Shown: piece after piece, positions 1-12,770 of the stretch
How the letters are laid out: every line of letters starts with the position of its first letter
How positions within the stretch are numbered: the first letter of the stretch is position 1
Source of the DNA: Microbotryomycetes sp. JL201
Lineage: Eukaryota; Basidiomycota; Microbotryomycetes
Direction of reading: 5' to 3'
Assembly (NCBI GenBank): GCA_033819885.1
Contig: JAQYUZ010000039.1
Coordinates: 1-64,000 of the forward strand
DNA length: 64,000 nt
Translations under genes and position numbers: made by a program
The notes under the pieces: generated by a model
What the model was told of the DNA's origin: nothing
What the model saw: only the letters and a program-made list of their open reading frames with translations
Database searches by the model: none

Positions 1-36
1 TTTTTGTGGGTTGTGTTGGTAGGGTGTTTGGGGGTT

Positions 37-88
<52 letters not shown>

Positions 89-568
89 CGTTTGGTCGCG
101 ATGAGATGGCTTACGGAAAGTGTCTACTGTATTTGCATTTCGTCAACAGACGTTGAACCGTCAGACTCTGTCGCAAACTATTACGACCTCGTAGCCAACA
201 TCACGCACTCTTCAGCAGCAGGTACAGCTCGTGACGAAACTCAATGGAGAACACATCTACATCTCCGACCGAACCGATCGCCGGACGGTTCTTTGACAAA
301 CGAGCAAAAAACCGAAGACGAACAAGAGAAATGGTTTCAAGTTCAAGATTTGATTGTAGAAGAAATCAACAAGAGTCTGATTCCGTTGGGTGAAACTTAT
401 TTGCAGGCGAGTTTTGTTTTAAATTCGGCCTCGAACGGCTTGTCCTTTCCTGCCGTGCGCAACGTGGTACAAGCTGACCTGACCAACCTCCAGATCTGGG
501 AACGAAGATCGACAGCGACAAGTCCGCTCGTTGTAGAAACTCCAAAGCCGAAACCGAAGAAGCTCTAA
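1..568 (+). CDS. SAD1: Sad1/USP39-type tri-snRNP ubiquitin-hydrolase-like protein, 3' end only
   Basis: C-terminal part of the splicing factor Sad1 (USP39), a catalytically inactive ubiquitin-specific-protease fold that acts in U4/U6.U5 tri-snRNP assembly. The window opens inside an intron that holds a long poly-T run and ends at a CAG at 147-149. The next exon (150-406) encodes 'NYYDLVANITHSS' and 'KWFQVQDLIVEEI', which match the family pattern 'YDLIANIVHDG...KWYELQDLxVTEI'. A second intron (407-493) has a GC donor (GCGAGT) and joins 'LGETYLQ' to 'IWERR', the typical Sad1 ending. The CDS stops at 566-568 after a short basic tail. The protein continues upstream outside the window. It is convergent with the heparinase gene downstream. 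Identification comes from recalled family sequence, not a search. Confidence 0.8.
40..88. repeat. poly-T tract, 49 nt, inside a SAD1 intron
   Basis: An uninterrupted run of 49 T on the plus strand, preceded by a G/T-rich stretch (about 6-39). It lies upstream of the intron acceptor at 147-149, so it acts as an extreme polypyrimidine region or is an expanded or mis-assembled homopolymer. Confidence 0.9.
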
Positions 569-936
569 AGGCGAGAGCTTGTACGCGCAGACCACTCATA
601 CAGAGAGCCATTGATAGCCTAGAGACGAGTGTATCGAATCAGAAGCGTCATTGTTGAAATCGGGACGTCGTTGCACAATTGAATACGAAACAAATCAGAA
701 TACGTTAAAAACAGCCGTCGGAGCTAAAGAAAGAGAGAATGAAAATAAGAAAGAACGGAAAAGTATCGTCAAAGAGAAAACTTGCGGAAGCGAGAAGAGT
801 GTCCATGTCGTGCTCGTAAGGTTGTTTCTAATCGTGCGACCTCAAAGCCCAATCTTGGATCGGGACGAGCGGTGGCGTCAGGTAAGAGTTTTGAGAAACG
901 CCTTCATATTGAGGTCTGCAAAATCGAAAAAAATCG
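569..936. other. convergent intergenic region
   Basis: Lies between the SAD1 stop (plus) and the first heparinase stop (minus). Open frames here are short, basic and without recognisable similarity. I see only probable 3' UTRs. Confidence 0.5.
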
Positions 937-3900
937 TCAGCCCAGGAACGTGGATGTGAAACGAGACCAGAAGCAAAGGACTGACGTGAACAAGACTGCG
1001 ATCGTTGGTGCATCCGTCGTGATTGACAACAACGTGACACCGTCGTTCGGCTGGTCCACCTGGCCGCTTGGCAAAGCAGGATCACCCGCAATTCGAGTGG
1101 GGTTCTCTTGTGTCGTAAACGCAACTCCCGAAGCCGGTTCCAAAATTTCGACGACGAGTGATTTGCCGTTGAGCTCTAGCGTAGCCGTAGCGCCATTGTT
1201 GGACAATGAGACGGTCGCGTTCGTGTGCATGCGCCTGCCCGGACAGACCGTTCAGCAAAGACTAGATCCGAGGAGCACCATCGACACAAGCAGACTGACC
1301 ATTGAGCTTGAGCGGACGCGTCAATCTCGTCCTGCAGCAGCACTTGACGACGACCATTGATCAATCGGATTGCGCGACGAACCGATCTGTGCATCTCGAT
1401 CAGTCAGCTGCTTCAGCTCAGCAAAACTATGGACGTACGTCGCATCATAGAACGAAGTCAAGTCGGTAGTCAGATACGCTGTCGAAGTGTTCTGGGGCGT
1501 GTAGACGAGGTCGGCTTGTTTGTCCATCGTCGACTGATACTTGTGGGTCGGAACACCTGCGACGAGCTGATTGGCCCCGTCGAGCAGAATTGTGTTTTGT
1601 CCTTCGGTGCGCTTGCGGTAGTACAGCCATCGGTCCGAATCCTGGGATTCAGACGAGAACTGGGCGAGCACATTGGCGTCAGCTTTGAGCTCGTGACATG
1701 ATCACCTCGGAGGCAAAGCACTCACGTAACCTTCTGAAAGGTAATCGCCGTTGCCGAGCTCGCCGGCCCACCTCTCTCCCATTGCGTCGAGCACAAACGT
1801 TCCAGCATCCAAATCGCCATGCGTCTCGTGACCCGTCAGTGTGCTTGCCTTCATAGCAACGTACAGACCGTTGTTGTCGGTCCACGACGACCTCATCGAG
1901 ACCCATGACGTTGTCGCGTTGTCAAAGAACTGGTCGAGCTCGAGTCCCGAGAAGAACGAACCAGACACTTGCGGGTCATAGTACATCATTGACATGGGTT
2001 CTGGGGCGTCACCGCGGTCACGCTGGAACAATGTGTACTCTGGAACGTTGAAAATTGATCCGTAAAACATCAAGCCGTTGGCAGTCGCGATAAACTTGTT
2101 TGGTCCGGCGTCGCCATACGAAAACAAGCCCTGTTTGCCAACAGTCGCCATATGGAACAGTCCAGAGTCGCGCATCGCAGGCCAATCGAGCAGACCACGG
2201 TCATTGCCGGTCGCCGACAGGAGAGCGGCAGCGGCAGAGACATGCGCAGTCGTACCAAAGTACCAGTAGTTGGGTGTTTCAGGCCACGAGCCGTCGGACG
2301 ACGGTGCGCGCGAGCACTGAGCAGCCATGTTGGGCACGACCTCGTCCAAGATGCGTTGCGACGCATCAGTTGGATCGTCACCCGAGATGGCGAGCGCGCC
2401 GAGGATCAAACCGTTATTGCAAACCTGTCAAATCGAAGACTCAGATCATTGCCGAAACTTTGTGTCACGGCTACTTACGCAATTCCAGTTGCCATACACC
2501 TTGTTCCACCACGCCGAGCCGTCCGAGTAGGCCGTCAGGCCCTTGTCCAATCCGAGCGTGATGATTGACCACATGATGGCCGTGCGCTGCTCTTGCGTCC
2601 ACACGTCGTACAGCCAGTCGTATGCGACGGCAAATGCCGCCGTAAACTCGCCAACGTCCAAAAAGTGCGTCGTGTACCAGTTGTCGCCTGCCTCGCCAAA
2701 CGGTTCGGTGCCGTTGCCGGCTGCGTGTTCAAGTTCGCGCCACATACGGTCGGCCCACTTTGTGTCGTTTGTCATTTTGTAGGCGTAGCCCCAGTGATGA
2801 ATCTTGCTCTGAACCTGGCGCGCCACGTCGAGCACGCCGGATGAGCCGTCAATGATGTACGGTTGCAACTCTTCGTCGTACATGCGCGAGGCATTGGCCA
2901 TGATTGTATCGTTCCAATAAGCCATGTACGAGTCTGCTTGAACGAGTTTGGGCAGGCATTGCCACCTGTCCTGTCGGGCAAACAGACGGGGGTGCTCGTT
3001 GCGCACGACCAAGTCGCCTGCACCGGTGTTGCCGGCGTCTGGCTGGAGCGAGTTGGGGCATTCAAGTGCGGCGTTGGCGACAAAGGTGGGAGCGCTGACG
3101 CGAGCAGAACCTGTTGACGAGGGGTACATTGGGTTGCCGCACTGGTCCGTGGCCTGAGAATGGGCGAAACGGGGCGGGAATGAGCGCAGAGAAAGCGGTA
3201 AAAAAAAAACAGCAAGGGCGGGACCAAAACTTACTGTCGGCTTGACTGCATACTGGCCGCTGCCGCTCGTCGCCGATGCGCCATTGTTGACTGTGCGAGT
3301 GGCAGAGTTCTTTCCGCCACTGGACTTGCTGTTGCCCGACGCACCGCCTGCTCCGTTTGCGTCTTCTTGAGACTGGGACGAATTGGTGTCATTGTTGTTG
3401 TCGTTGGCTGCCCTGCTGCCGAATACGCCGCCGAGGACGGCGCCGAGGATGACAATCAATGCGATGGCGACGCCGAGTGCGATCCAGAGCGGCCGTCGCG
3501 ACTTGCGTTTCTGTGCGAGTGAGGGACGAGGTATGAGCGGATGTCCGAGCGTAGAGTACGCGTGAATGTTGGTGAGCATTCGCGGACGCGCGCGCGCACG
3601 CAAAGTTGGCGGCGCGACGACGGTGCCGACAACAAGCGAGAGACTCACAGGCAGGCCTTGCCTGGTGTAACCCGACCCGTAGGTCTCTTTCGGTGCGTCG
3701 TAGCCATAGTCTTGAGCGTGGTTGGGGTTGTTTTGGTGGTACGGGGACGAGCTGCCGTTCAGCGGTAACCGGTCAGTCGACATGTCAACGCGTGCGACGG
3801 ATCGGTCGAAACGAGAGCGAGCTGATTCGATCCGATCCGAGCCGGGGTGTGGGTGATGAGCGCCGGGAACGAGACGCGCAAGACGAGCGAGCGAGCGGAC

Positions 3901-4036
3901 GAGCACCGCCTGCGCGCGCGCCCCAATCGCATACACGCGCATCGCATCAAGCCAGTCCGCTCACTCACTAGTCGACATCTGCCAAAGGGTTGGGGGCACT
4001 GTCCTGAGACTGCCGATACGAGTTGCTGCCGTACAT
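937..4036 (-). CDS. heparinase II/III-like membrane-anchored protein, copy 1
   Basis: Protein of about 800 aa. It has a short cytosolic N-terminus (start 'MYGSNSYRQ', ATG at 4036), one membrane span ('LWIALGVAIALIVILGAVL'), a Ser/Asn/Gly-rich stalk, an alpha-helical lyase-like domain ('LDVGEFTAAFAVAYDWLYD') and a C-terminal beta domain. The beta domain holds 'HETHGDLDAGTFVLDAMGER' and 'YYRKRTEGQNTILLDG', motifs of the heparinase II/III family of polysaccharide lyases. A type II anchor would place the lyase in the lumen or outside the cell; its substrate cannot be told. I traced six introns, including 2425-2478 (after 'GNWNC'), 1235-1299 and one between the 'Y' of 'LSEGY' and 'FSSES'. Tandem with a close paralogue downstream. 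The start was chosen because an intron at about 3755-3970 joins that exon to 'YSSPYHQNN' in frame; ATG at 3783 is the alternative. Confidence 0.75.
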
Positions 4037-4595
4037 GGCCTCGCTGGAGAATATGCGCGCGCGTGCACGGACGACGAGACGGACAAGGCCCGTGCACGAG
4101 TTCAGGAGGTTAAATCACGTCAGTCAACGGTGCTGTATTCGATAATGTATCGCTGACAACTCACCTAGTTCAAGAGCGCGCAACGAGAGGCAAGAGTCGA
4201 ATCTGGAACAATAAAACGCGCGTCGCGTCTCGTCTCGTCCCGTCGCACCCCGCGCCACACTGCGGCCGAGCCAGCGGAACCGGCCTCTTCTTACTCACAC
4301 GCTCCCGTCAATGGCAAACTCGCGGCTGAGCATTGCATCGTGATCAAGAAAACATGGAAGGAAAGGAATAAAGTGTCTGCGTGTGCGATTCTAAACGAAA
4401 ATCAAAACTGGGCGCGCTCGTCAGCTTTCACAGAGAGAGCGACTCGTTGCCGGAGCTAGTTGCTCACCTCTGCCAAGTCCCTCACTCGTGAGACGTCAAG
4501 GACCAGTCGGCAATAGACACATCTGGCGGATCAACGAAAGAGTTGCTGCTGAAACCTGGCCATTGTGGGCTGCAATACCATAACCGGACGAGCAC
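4037..4595. other. spacer between the heparinase paralogues
   Basis: Holds the promoter and 5' UTR of copy 1 and the 3' UTR of copy 2 (both minus strand). It is rich in CG and GA words. I see no further gene. Confidence 0.5.
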
Positions 4596-7505
4596 TCAGC
4601 TTTCAACAACTCTCATTCGGCTGATAAAAGCATCAGGCAAAACTGACTTGAACAAGACTTCAATCACATTCGTGCCAGCCTCGACTTGAACGACCAACAC
4701 AGTCACGCCAGGGTTCGGTTGGTCCACTTGACCGCTCGGCAAAGCAGGGTCCGTCGACAATCTCACTGGCTCGGCCGTCGAAAATTGTCCATTCGAAGGC
4801 TGGCGCAATGACGCAACGAGCTTTTGACCGCCCAATTCAAGAGTGGCAACTTGATTGTTGGACGACAGCGTGACAGTCGCGTTCGTATGCATGCGCCACG
4901 CTGCAGATGCCGTCGTGCTGAGCTCGTCGCGAATCAACACTTGGCGACGGCCGTTCAACAAGCGGATAGCGCGCTTGGCCGAGCTGTCATCCCGTCGAAA
5001 GAACGAGCATTACCATCAACGCTTCGGTTTTGCGCCTGTCGGAGCCCAAAACTTACCTCGTCTCGTTCAGCTGCTTGGCAAAGTCCATCGAAAAGTAAGC
5101 CGTAGACGAGTTTGCAGGCTTGTACACGAGCGCATCCTGCTGCTCTCCCGTCGTATCGAACGACGTCGTCGGCAAGCCATCCACGAGCTGATTGTCATCG
5201 TCGACGAGGATCGTATTTTGTCCTTCGGTACGCTTGCGGTAATACAGCCATCGCTGTGAATCTTGCGTTTCTGAAGAAAACTGCGGCCCAGCAAAAGGAT
5301 CAGTTGACAGTAGCAAGAGACCGCCAAAGCAAAACAAAAAACTCACGTATCCTTCTGACAGATAGTCGCCACTGCCCAACTCGCCCGCCCACCTCTGACC
5401 CAGCGCGTCCATGACAAAGTCACCGCTGTCCAAATCACCGTGCGTCTGGTGGTCCGTCAAGTTGCCCGCCTTGATTGCGACATACACACCATCGTTGTCA
5501 GTCCAAGACGACCTCATCGACGCCCACGCATCATTCGAGTTGTCAAAGTAGTGATCCAGAGGCAAACCATCCCAAAAGTTGCCACTCGTCTCGGGATTGT
5601 ACCACACCATCGACAAGGGCTCGGGAGCGTCTCCTCTGTCGCGTTGGAACAAGGCGTACGTCGGGATCGAAAATTGGTCGGCGTAAAACATTAAACCGTT
5701 GGCGGTCGCCGTGTACTTGTTCGGTCCGCAGTCGCCGTAATTAAACAATCCTTGTTGACCGGTGACGTACATATGGTACAACGACGACAAGTTCTGTGCC
5801 GGGTTGGACGACAAGAGCTCCTGAGTGCTACCCGTCGCGCTCAACAAAGCGCTCGCCATCTCGGCGTGACCGGTCGTGCCAAAGTACCACTGCGCGCGCA
5901 CACATACGCGACGAATGCGAGACGTCCGCTTAGGTTTATGTCCTTGAACAGCTGTCATGATTTTGGACTTACATAATTTGCCGTCTCTGTCCAAGTGCCG
6001 TCAGGCTGCACGGCCATTGCGCAATTCGCCTGAGCGTTCGGCACCGTCTTTGCCAACAAACTCTGCGCCGAACCTGTCGGATCATCGTTCGCGATGGCTA
6101 GAGCGCCCAACGTCAAGCCGGCATTGCACACGCAGTTCCAATTGCCGTTGACGGCCGTCCACCATTGGTTCTCTGAATACGCGGCTAACCCTTTTTCGAG
6201 ACCGAGTGTGATGATGGACCACATGATGGCTGTGCGTTGATCGGGCGTCCAAGCGTCGTACATCCAATCGTAAGCGAGCGCAAAAGCCGAAGTAAATTCG
6301 CCAACATCGAGAAAGTGTTGACTGTAGTGATCAGAAAAAGTCAGAATCGCGACGTAGAACAAAGCGACGCTGGCCGAGACTTGCGTGTTCCAATTGTCGC
6401 CAGCAACACCAAAGTATTGCGACGTATTTCCAGCAGCAACCTGTAATTCTCTCCAAGTTCGGTCGACCCATTTCGTGTCGTTCGAGACTTTCCAAGCGTA
6501 GGCCCAATGGCGAACCTTTAGCTTGACTTGTCTCGCAACGTCCAACACACCCGAGCAGCTCAAACATCCGTCGATAGAGTAGTTTGTAGGTGACATGTCG
6601 TAAAACTTTGTAGCATTTTGGAAGATTGTGTCGTTCCAGTACGAGAGGTAATAGTCTTGAGGGATCTGCGATTGTAGGCACTGCCACTTGTACGAAGGCG
6701 CAAACAGTAAAGGATGCTCGTTACGGACGGTCAACGAAGCTGGATTCGAGAACGAGTATGGATCGGACTGGCAAGACAAGGCAGAGTTGGACAATGTCGT
6801 CGGTTTAGAGATGGTGGCCGAACCGGTCGAAGACGGATACATTGGGTTGCCAAAATTATCCGTCGCCTTTGTCCAGAGAAAATCAGCCTTCAGACACCGT
6901 CGAGATACTCGGCAGGATCAAGCTCACCGTAGGCACCAGCAAGTTTTCCTGGACGGCAGCGCTACTGGCCGCCTTTGATCCACCACTTTTTGATTTGCCG
7001 GATCCATTGCCGTTGCCTGCGGATGCGTCTTGACTCTTGTTGCTGTCATTGTTATGAGCAGCTCTGCTACCCAAAACGCCACCCAACACGGCTCCAACGA
7101 TGACGCAAACAAGTACGACAAGTCCGATGATCCACCAAATCAATTTTCTCGATTTCTTTCAAAGACAAAGAAAGATTTCTCGTTCAGCATTTCTGCGTCA
7201 TCTCTCTTGCACATGTCGGCGGCGATATGACGCGCATACCTTTGGTCGTTGGTATTGTTTCTCGTGCTGGTGATGATCGCCCCAGCCTGCGCCTTGGTAA
7301 GGGTCATCAGGCACGCCCTGGTACTGCACTCCACTTGAAACACAAACAGAGCGGAATCAATAAAGAGTCAGCGAACGCGTCTGACAAGGGAGAAAGCGCG
7401 TCGCTGTTTCGCAACTCGTTTGCGCTGCGCACTCGAGGAGACCCTTTTCCCCGACACTCGTGCCGAAGAGACTTACTTGGAGTAACCGCCACCGTTCCTC
7501 TGCAT
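4596..7505 (-). CDS. heparinase II/III-like membrane-anchored protein, copy 2
   Basis: Paralogue of the neighbouring gene with the same order: a short Gln/Gly/His-rich cytosolic tail (start 'MQRNGGGYS' at 7505), a single span ('IWWIIGLVVLVCVIVGAVLG'), a Ser/Gly stalk, a helical domain ('NEHPLLFAPSYKWQCLQSQI') and a C-terminal domain with 'HQTHGDLDSGDFVMDALGQR' and 'YYRKRTEGQNTILVDD'. It ends 'ISRMRVVES'. Where copy 1 has an intron after 'GNWNC', this copy reads straight through ('NWNCVCNAGLTLGALA'). It instead has introns after 'GDNWNTQ' (about 6320-6390) and after 'TETANY' (about 5890-5970) that copy 1 lacks. Role inferred as for copy 1: a lumenal or cell-surface polysaccharide lyase-like enzyme of unknown substrate. 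The first exon is short, so the start is less certain than the body. Confidence 0.75.
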
Positions 7506-7778
7506 CTTGCCTCGAGAAACGAAGGCTCGTCGTCGGGTGTCTTGTTGGCAAGAAAGGACAAACTCGCGCTTGCGTCTGTGTCTGTGCTGTGCAAGCTCGA
7601 CCAACTTAGTAACGCACGCCAGGCTTTAATTAGAAACATGGTTCATTCTACGCGTTGCAAAAGGAAAACAATCATAAACATCTACAGAGCTACTGACACG
7701 CGCAATCGTACTAGTAGTGTGGACATAAAATAGTCATGCTGTCGGTATAAATGGTAAATCCGGATCCCTGCCATTCTA

Positions 7779-10692
7779 CTACAAAAACGCCTCAATCGCC
7801 TCGGTATACCTGTGCGGCAAGTGACACGACAACATTGTCTGGCTGAACTGAATCTGTCTAAAAACGACATCCGGCCTGCCGACGACCTTGAACAGTCGCG
7901 GTCGAGAGTTGACGGGCACGGAAGTGGAATAGTCATCGTCCCAGGGCAGTTTAACGTCTCCAGGCTGAGTGAGCCACAAAATGTCACCTGGTGGAAACAA
8001 GTCTGCGTAACCTTGATTGGCCTCGAGCGTAGACCGTAGAGACGTGAACTGCGAGATTTCGTAATTCGAGCATCAGCGTCCGTGCTCAGGTAGCTTGGCC
8101 ACCCGTGACTGACCCAAATCTCGGCTTCACGCTTGCGAACAGGATCACTGTCCAATGACCCTCTTTTGTACGCAATGATCCTCGAAAGAATGTTTTCTGT
8201 GGCCGCATCAGGATTCGTATTGGCGTAGCACAACCACGATGCCGCCGAACGAATGTCGCGCATGTGCCCGAGCGAAAACCGAGAGACGACGTCTCCAGAA
8301 TACACGAAACTGTGAATCAGCTTTTTGCTACAAGTTACAGAATATGCGTTAGTACACGCAAACGATTGTCAAGGAGCAGGTAAAACTCGCCATCGCATTG
8401 AAAGGTCGGGCGAGGTGACGCATCTGATGTGTATCCTCCCAAGTCAGTCACATTGTCGAGCAACGTGGAACAGCGTGCTTCACTCACGGCGTGGCAAAAC
8501 CAAATACTCTGACATGGCGTCCGGCAGGTAACCCAGACCGCTCGGTCGTCAGACACGACTCTGGGTCGGCCCACATGAGCGCAAGTAGAGAGCCCACGCC
8601 CGCTCCGAGACTGTGACCAGCCAGGAACAGATCTAATCAACTCGTAGAGTAAGTTGTTGGCCTTACACTGGTTCAAGGGGACAACCTACCGAAAGTCGGG
8701 TTCTTCTTGAGTGCCCTCGAAACTGCTCGTGTCAGTGGGCCGTCTCGCCCTCCGATCGCCAATGCCATCTCAAACATGCCGCCATGAACGGCGTAGCCTT
8801 CATGTGCTAGCGAAGGTTGCGCTGTATCGCTTGAGTAGGTCGTTCGAGTCGTGTCTCGTCGGACGGAGGAAGGATCCCAGTACAAAGTCTCGTCAAACGG
8901 CGCAGGCTCGCAAGCCAAATCGGTGGCAACATCGTCGACACTGAGCGTGCCTCGCAGAATAATATTGACAGATTGGTTCGGGTAATCGGTCTGAGTGCTT
9001 CGGGTCAGCCTTGGTGTCCACTCGGTTCTCGACCGGCGCAAAACTCACCACGACAAAAAACCTCGGCGGTCTTCGACCTCTCATCTCTTTCCGCAGTCGG
9101 GCCTCCTTCGCCAATTGCCTCTGTCGCTTGCGGGCCAAATGGTCTTCGCTCGCATAGTCGTCGTCGTCCTCCTCTTCGTCTGTTGACTCGTCTTGCTCGC
9201 GGCTCAGAGTGGTACCGTGCATATCAACTTCGCCGAGCGTCCGAAATACCTTTGCATCACTGCATAGAATGTCAACCTGACTTGGCCATGTCTCTCAATA
9301 TTTCAAGCCGACTGACTGGGAACCGGTAAGCAATTGCCACCATGTTGGTTTCTGTTTTGACCTGTCTGTCAACCCGAGCTCGTGCGCCAGATCATTCGTC
9401 GTCGTTGTCTCGCCACTATCGGACACGGCGTCCTCGAAGTATTCTTTCTGCAGGTCGCCAAGCCTATCCTCGACGATCGAGGTCTGGTCGAGCACTGATT
9501 GGGCAGATGCGACCGACCCACTAGCATCGATGAACGCGTGGCTTGGAATGCGTGAAATGTCTGCCGATGTCAAGGGAGTGCCATATTCAGATTCTGACAG
9601 AGTGGATTCCATGTTCAAGTCGGGCAACTTGACACCTGTGGTAGCCGAATCAGCGGAGCGGACAAAAACCGGTAGCAGGATCTGGCACGCACCAAAAAAA
9701 AGTACACCCATACCGCCGTACGAGCCAAGACACATTTTTGAGAAGCGTCTCAGCTGAGCTCTCAGTCGCTCGTCCGGTAACATGCTGCGCGTGCGAGCCG
9801 CAAAGCTTCCTTCCGACTCTGACTCGGTCTCGTTCGTTTGGGCCTCGATTATTTCCTCGCCTGTCGCCAGCAGTTCCTCATCGGTAACTTCCCAAACCAT
9901 GGCACTCTCACGATGCTGGTCAGGTAGACCTCTGCCCCACGTTGCCAAGTCGAGTTCTTCGAGTTCGGGCCCGAGGCGCGAGCCGTCGTATTCTCGAGTG
10001 ACTGTCTGTAGCGCTGCCCATGTCGCTGCCGCTTTGCCAACCTGTACAATGTTCCACCTTGATAGTCCGCCTTCATTGTATGGATCAGTCGGCAACGAAG
10101 TAGTCCATTCTTTCTGAACAAGTTTGAGGAAAGCCTCGAGAGTTCTCACGGCCTCGTCGTTGCCATAGACTTCTTCGAGCCAGGCGACGGACGATTGCAC
10201 GCCTTTGAATACAAAGTTGGTGATGCCGCTGCTGAGGTTGATGCCAAACAGGGCGAGTTGCTCCGCTCCGTCGACGGGCCAGCTCATGGCTTTGGCGATT
10301 GGGGTCTGGCCAAGTCGCCTGTCGTCTCCTCTGACGGCGACCGTGTCGGCTGACGTAGGAGGTTGTCCGACGACTGTGTCGACGACAGTTCCGACGCCTT
10401 TGACGACGGCTCGCGCGACTGCGAACCCGAACGAAGTGCTCGTGCGCGCCACATCAAAGCCAAAGTTCGTACAGCGCTTGGCGGCGACAAGCGACAATCT
10501 CGACGTCGTCAAGGCCTTTGTCGTGTGAGGGACGGCCCAGATGGGCAGCGGTGGCGGTTGCAGTGCTGCAAGAAACGACGGCGTTGCGACGACAACTTCG
10601 TGTGCTTGATCACCTGTAGCGCCGGGCAGTCCATGGCGCTGTGCAGAGTCCGTTGTACCATTCTGTACAACGACAGAATGCCTGTCGTCCAT
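7779..10692 (-). CDS. class 3 lipase, diacylglycerol-lipase type
   Basis: Large lipase of roughly 900 aa. A first exon of about 455 codons (start ATG at 10692) carries the non-catalytic N-terminal half, with a weak hydrophobic stretch ('MGVLFFGACQILLPVFV') and polar linkers. An acidic then basic linker follows ('DESTDEEEDDDDYASEDH'). The catalytic part has 'NIILRGTLSVDDVATDL' and the nucleophile elbow 'DLFLAGHSLGAGVGSLLAL' (GHSLG serine). The conserved late block is 'YSGDVVSRFSLGHMRDIRSA', and the end is 'LPHRYTEAIEAFL'. This matches fungal sn-1 diacylglycerol or triacylglycerol lipases of the Lipase_3 family (alpha/beta hydrolase). Several short introns separate the exons, one with donor GTGAGT after 'RFFVV'. 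Probably associated with membrane lipid turnover; exact substrate unknown. Confidence 0.8.
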
Positions 10693-11110
10693 GTTCAGAA
10701 GTGTGCGAAAGGCAGAGAAGGGCTGCGCGTTTCTGCGTCGAGTTTCACATGTCTGCTCTGCTCGATGTGATGCTCCATCCGTTTCGTTGCTTTCAACACG
10801 ACAGAATTGGCGCTCGGGACAGGCGCGCCGCTGCGCTCGCGCGTTCTCGCACTTTTGCCGTCGCCGCTCGCCGCTCTTTCACGTGAAACAATGTGTTTTC
10901 TGAACTTTTCGGCCCCCAACAACGCAAGCGGTTGGGGACAGACTCGCTCCGCGCGCTCATCGCAATGCGTGGACTTGGGGGTTGTCGCAGGTGGGCATGT
11001 CAAGAGTTACAGACGCGCGCCGCCGTGGACTGTCACGTGCGCGCACAGCTGTCGATGATTCGATATTTCGCCGTGTGCTGCTATTCAGCACTGCGAATAC
11101 AGTCAAATTG
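10693..11110. other. promoter region of the lipase gene
   Basis: Upstream of the lipase start and downstream of the broken family copy A. Contains GC-rich CG-repeat words near 10820-10870. No gene seen. Confidence 0.4.
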
Positions 11111-12770
11111 TTACCTGAATCCCATTTTAACCTTGACCATCTCGTGCTGCTTCCTGGCTCTTGGATTGTACTTTGCCAAGCTGTGAGCGCTGTGATGGTG
11201 ATGCAAGCTCGCCCTGAAAACCAAGTGCTTCTCAAAGCTGTCGAACCAGCTGTAGGTCCTTCCAGTTGCATTTAAAGTGCCATAACCGCGAGTTGACGGG
11301 ACTTTCATGGCCACTGACGACGATATAGCCTTGCAGCAGCTTCAGAACCCAAAGCTTGCGAAGTGCGCCGGTGTTGGCAAAGGCGTTGACTTCGAGGAAG
11401 AAGGATGAGGAGCAAATGTCGTAAAGTTGAGGCGGCAATTCCAATCCAAGGTCTGCGTCTGCACTTCGTTTCTCGTGTAGGATGCGCGAAGCCACAGACA
11501 CGAAGGTGCCGCAAAGGGCCACTTTCATGCGAGCACAGTCAGAAAGGCCCATCATGAGGGCGTCTCTACTTACGTGGAGATTGCAGAAAATTCCCTGGAG
11601 CTTGCGCCCGAATCCAAAACTGGCGGACGCCATCTATGAGCGCGTGCCTTCACGTTGACACTTTCGCAGGCTTCCTTACCGAACCTAGGGGATCGTGCTG
11701 ATCAATGTCGTTGATTGATCCACTCGGGGCCACGAATGATTCGAGAACGGATCGCAAGGCGATATTATGCCTCGCTGCGTGTGACAAGGCGTCGCCAAAC
11801 CTGACGGGATCTTGCGCTGTCAAACTATTGTGCAGTTGGTAGTATGCATCGTAATCTGACCATGCAGTAAAGCATTTCCAGGGCATGACGCGCAAGGCAA
11901 AAACGGCTCGACTCCTTCCATCGCGCCGCAGAGGATGAACCCTTCGTGCACCAGCCACAAGGCGTCGAGCAGATTGACGTTGCCAGGCATTGTCATGTGC
12001 GATCGTGCGCTCTGCCATACGCATGATCTACTTGGGAGCTATGAGGTACCACTTGCCTCTCACATAGCTGACAGAGGAGCTCATACGATGCGTGACGCAC
12101 CTGCTGAATACCGTCTGTCGGAGCCCGAGTCGGTGCCGCCAGAGCTGGGGTGCTGACGAGGCTGCTCGGCTTCGGTTGCCCTCCAAGAAAATGGTACAAG
12201 AAGAACCGATATGCAGCCAGTACAGCTAGTGGCCGGTATTCACAATCTGCGGCTTTTCGTAGAAGTCGGACGGTGGCAGTGGCATTCAAATTGGGTAGCT
12301 TGTGCTCTGCCAGGGACACGATGCATCCAGTCCCTTGTTCGTACATGCTGACCTGGTTGCGTCTGTAGTGTGATGGATCAGCAGCAAGAAGTCAGTTTCC
12401 AGGACCTCGTTGCTTCATTGGGGAGCCCTCACTGACTCGACCACCCAAGTCAACTCTCTGTGAATCACCTTCCTCTTGCACTCGAAAGATTCCAAGAATT
12501 TGTGCAAGCCGTCGCCGAGCAATCTCTGCCAGACAGATCGAGCTTGGCTCTGATCGTTGAACTTGGCTTGATGCAAGACTGAGCCGAGCAGCTGCTCAGC
12601 GTCCGAAGGCGAGAGGTCCGGATATACTGCACCGTCTGGGAGGGTTGGATTGTTTGGCGGCGCGCCTGGCATTCGCAGTAAAGTGTCTGTGGCGACGAGA
12701 ATGCCCTCCTCAGTGGCGACTTGTGAGTGAGGCAGCTCAAAGGCTACACCGCCGGCGTTTCCAGATGGCA
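11111..12770 (-). pseudogene. broken copy (A) of the unknown ILH/LY multigene family
   Basis: Closest to the next gene upstream (copy B). Homologous blocks run in order: 'EGILVATDTLLRMPGAPPNN', 'LAAYRFFLYHFLGG', 'VNLLDALWLVHEGFILCGAM', 'VASRILHEKRSADA' with 'LPPQLYDICS', and 'YSWFDSFEKHL'. The blocks are not in one frame. Compared base by base with B, there is a net +2 between 'GVEPF' and 'VMPW' (about 11890-11905) and a net +1 just before 'YSWFDSF' (about 11256). I also find no ATG on the minus strand between copy B's stop region and 'MPSGN' at 12770, so the start of copy B's first exon has no counterpart. Either a recent pseudogene or, less likely, sequencing errors. Confidence 0.65.

Noticed and set aside
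1-39. G/T-rich start with TTAGG-like words suggesting a telomere
   Set aside because: There is no regular repeat unit, and the sequence continues directly into an intron of SAD1 with coding sequence at 150.
651-1360. Plus-strand open frames over the 3' end of the heparinase gene
   Set aside because: They are shadows of the minus-strand exons, lack conserved motifs and are rich in basic residues.
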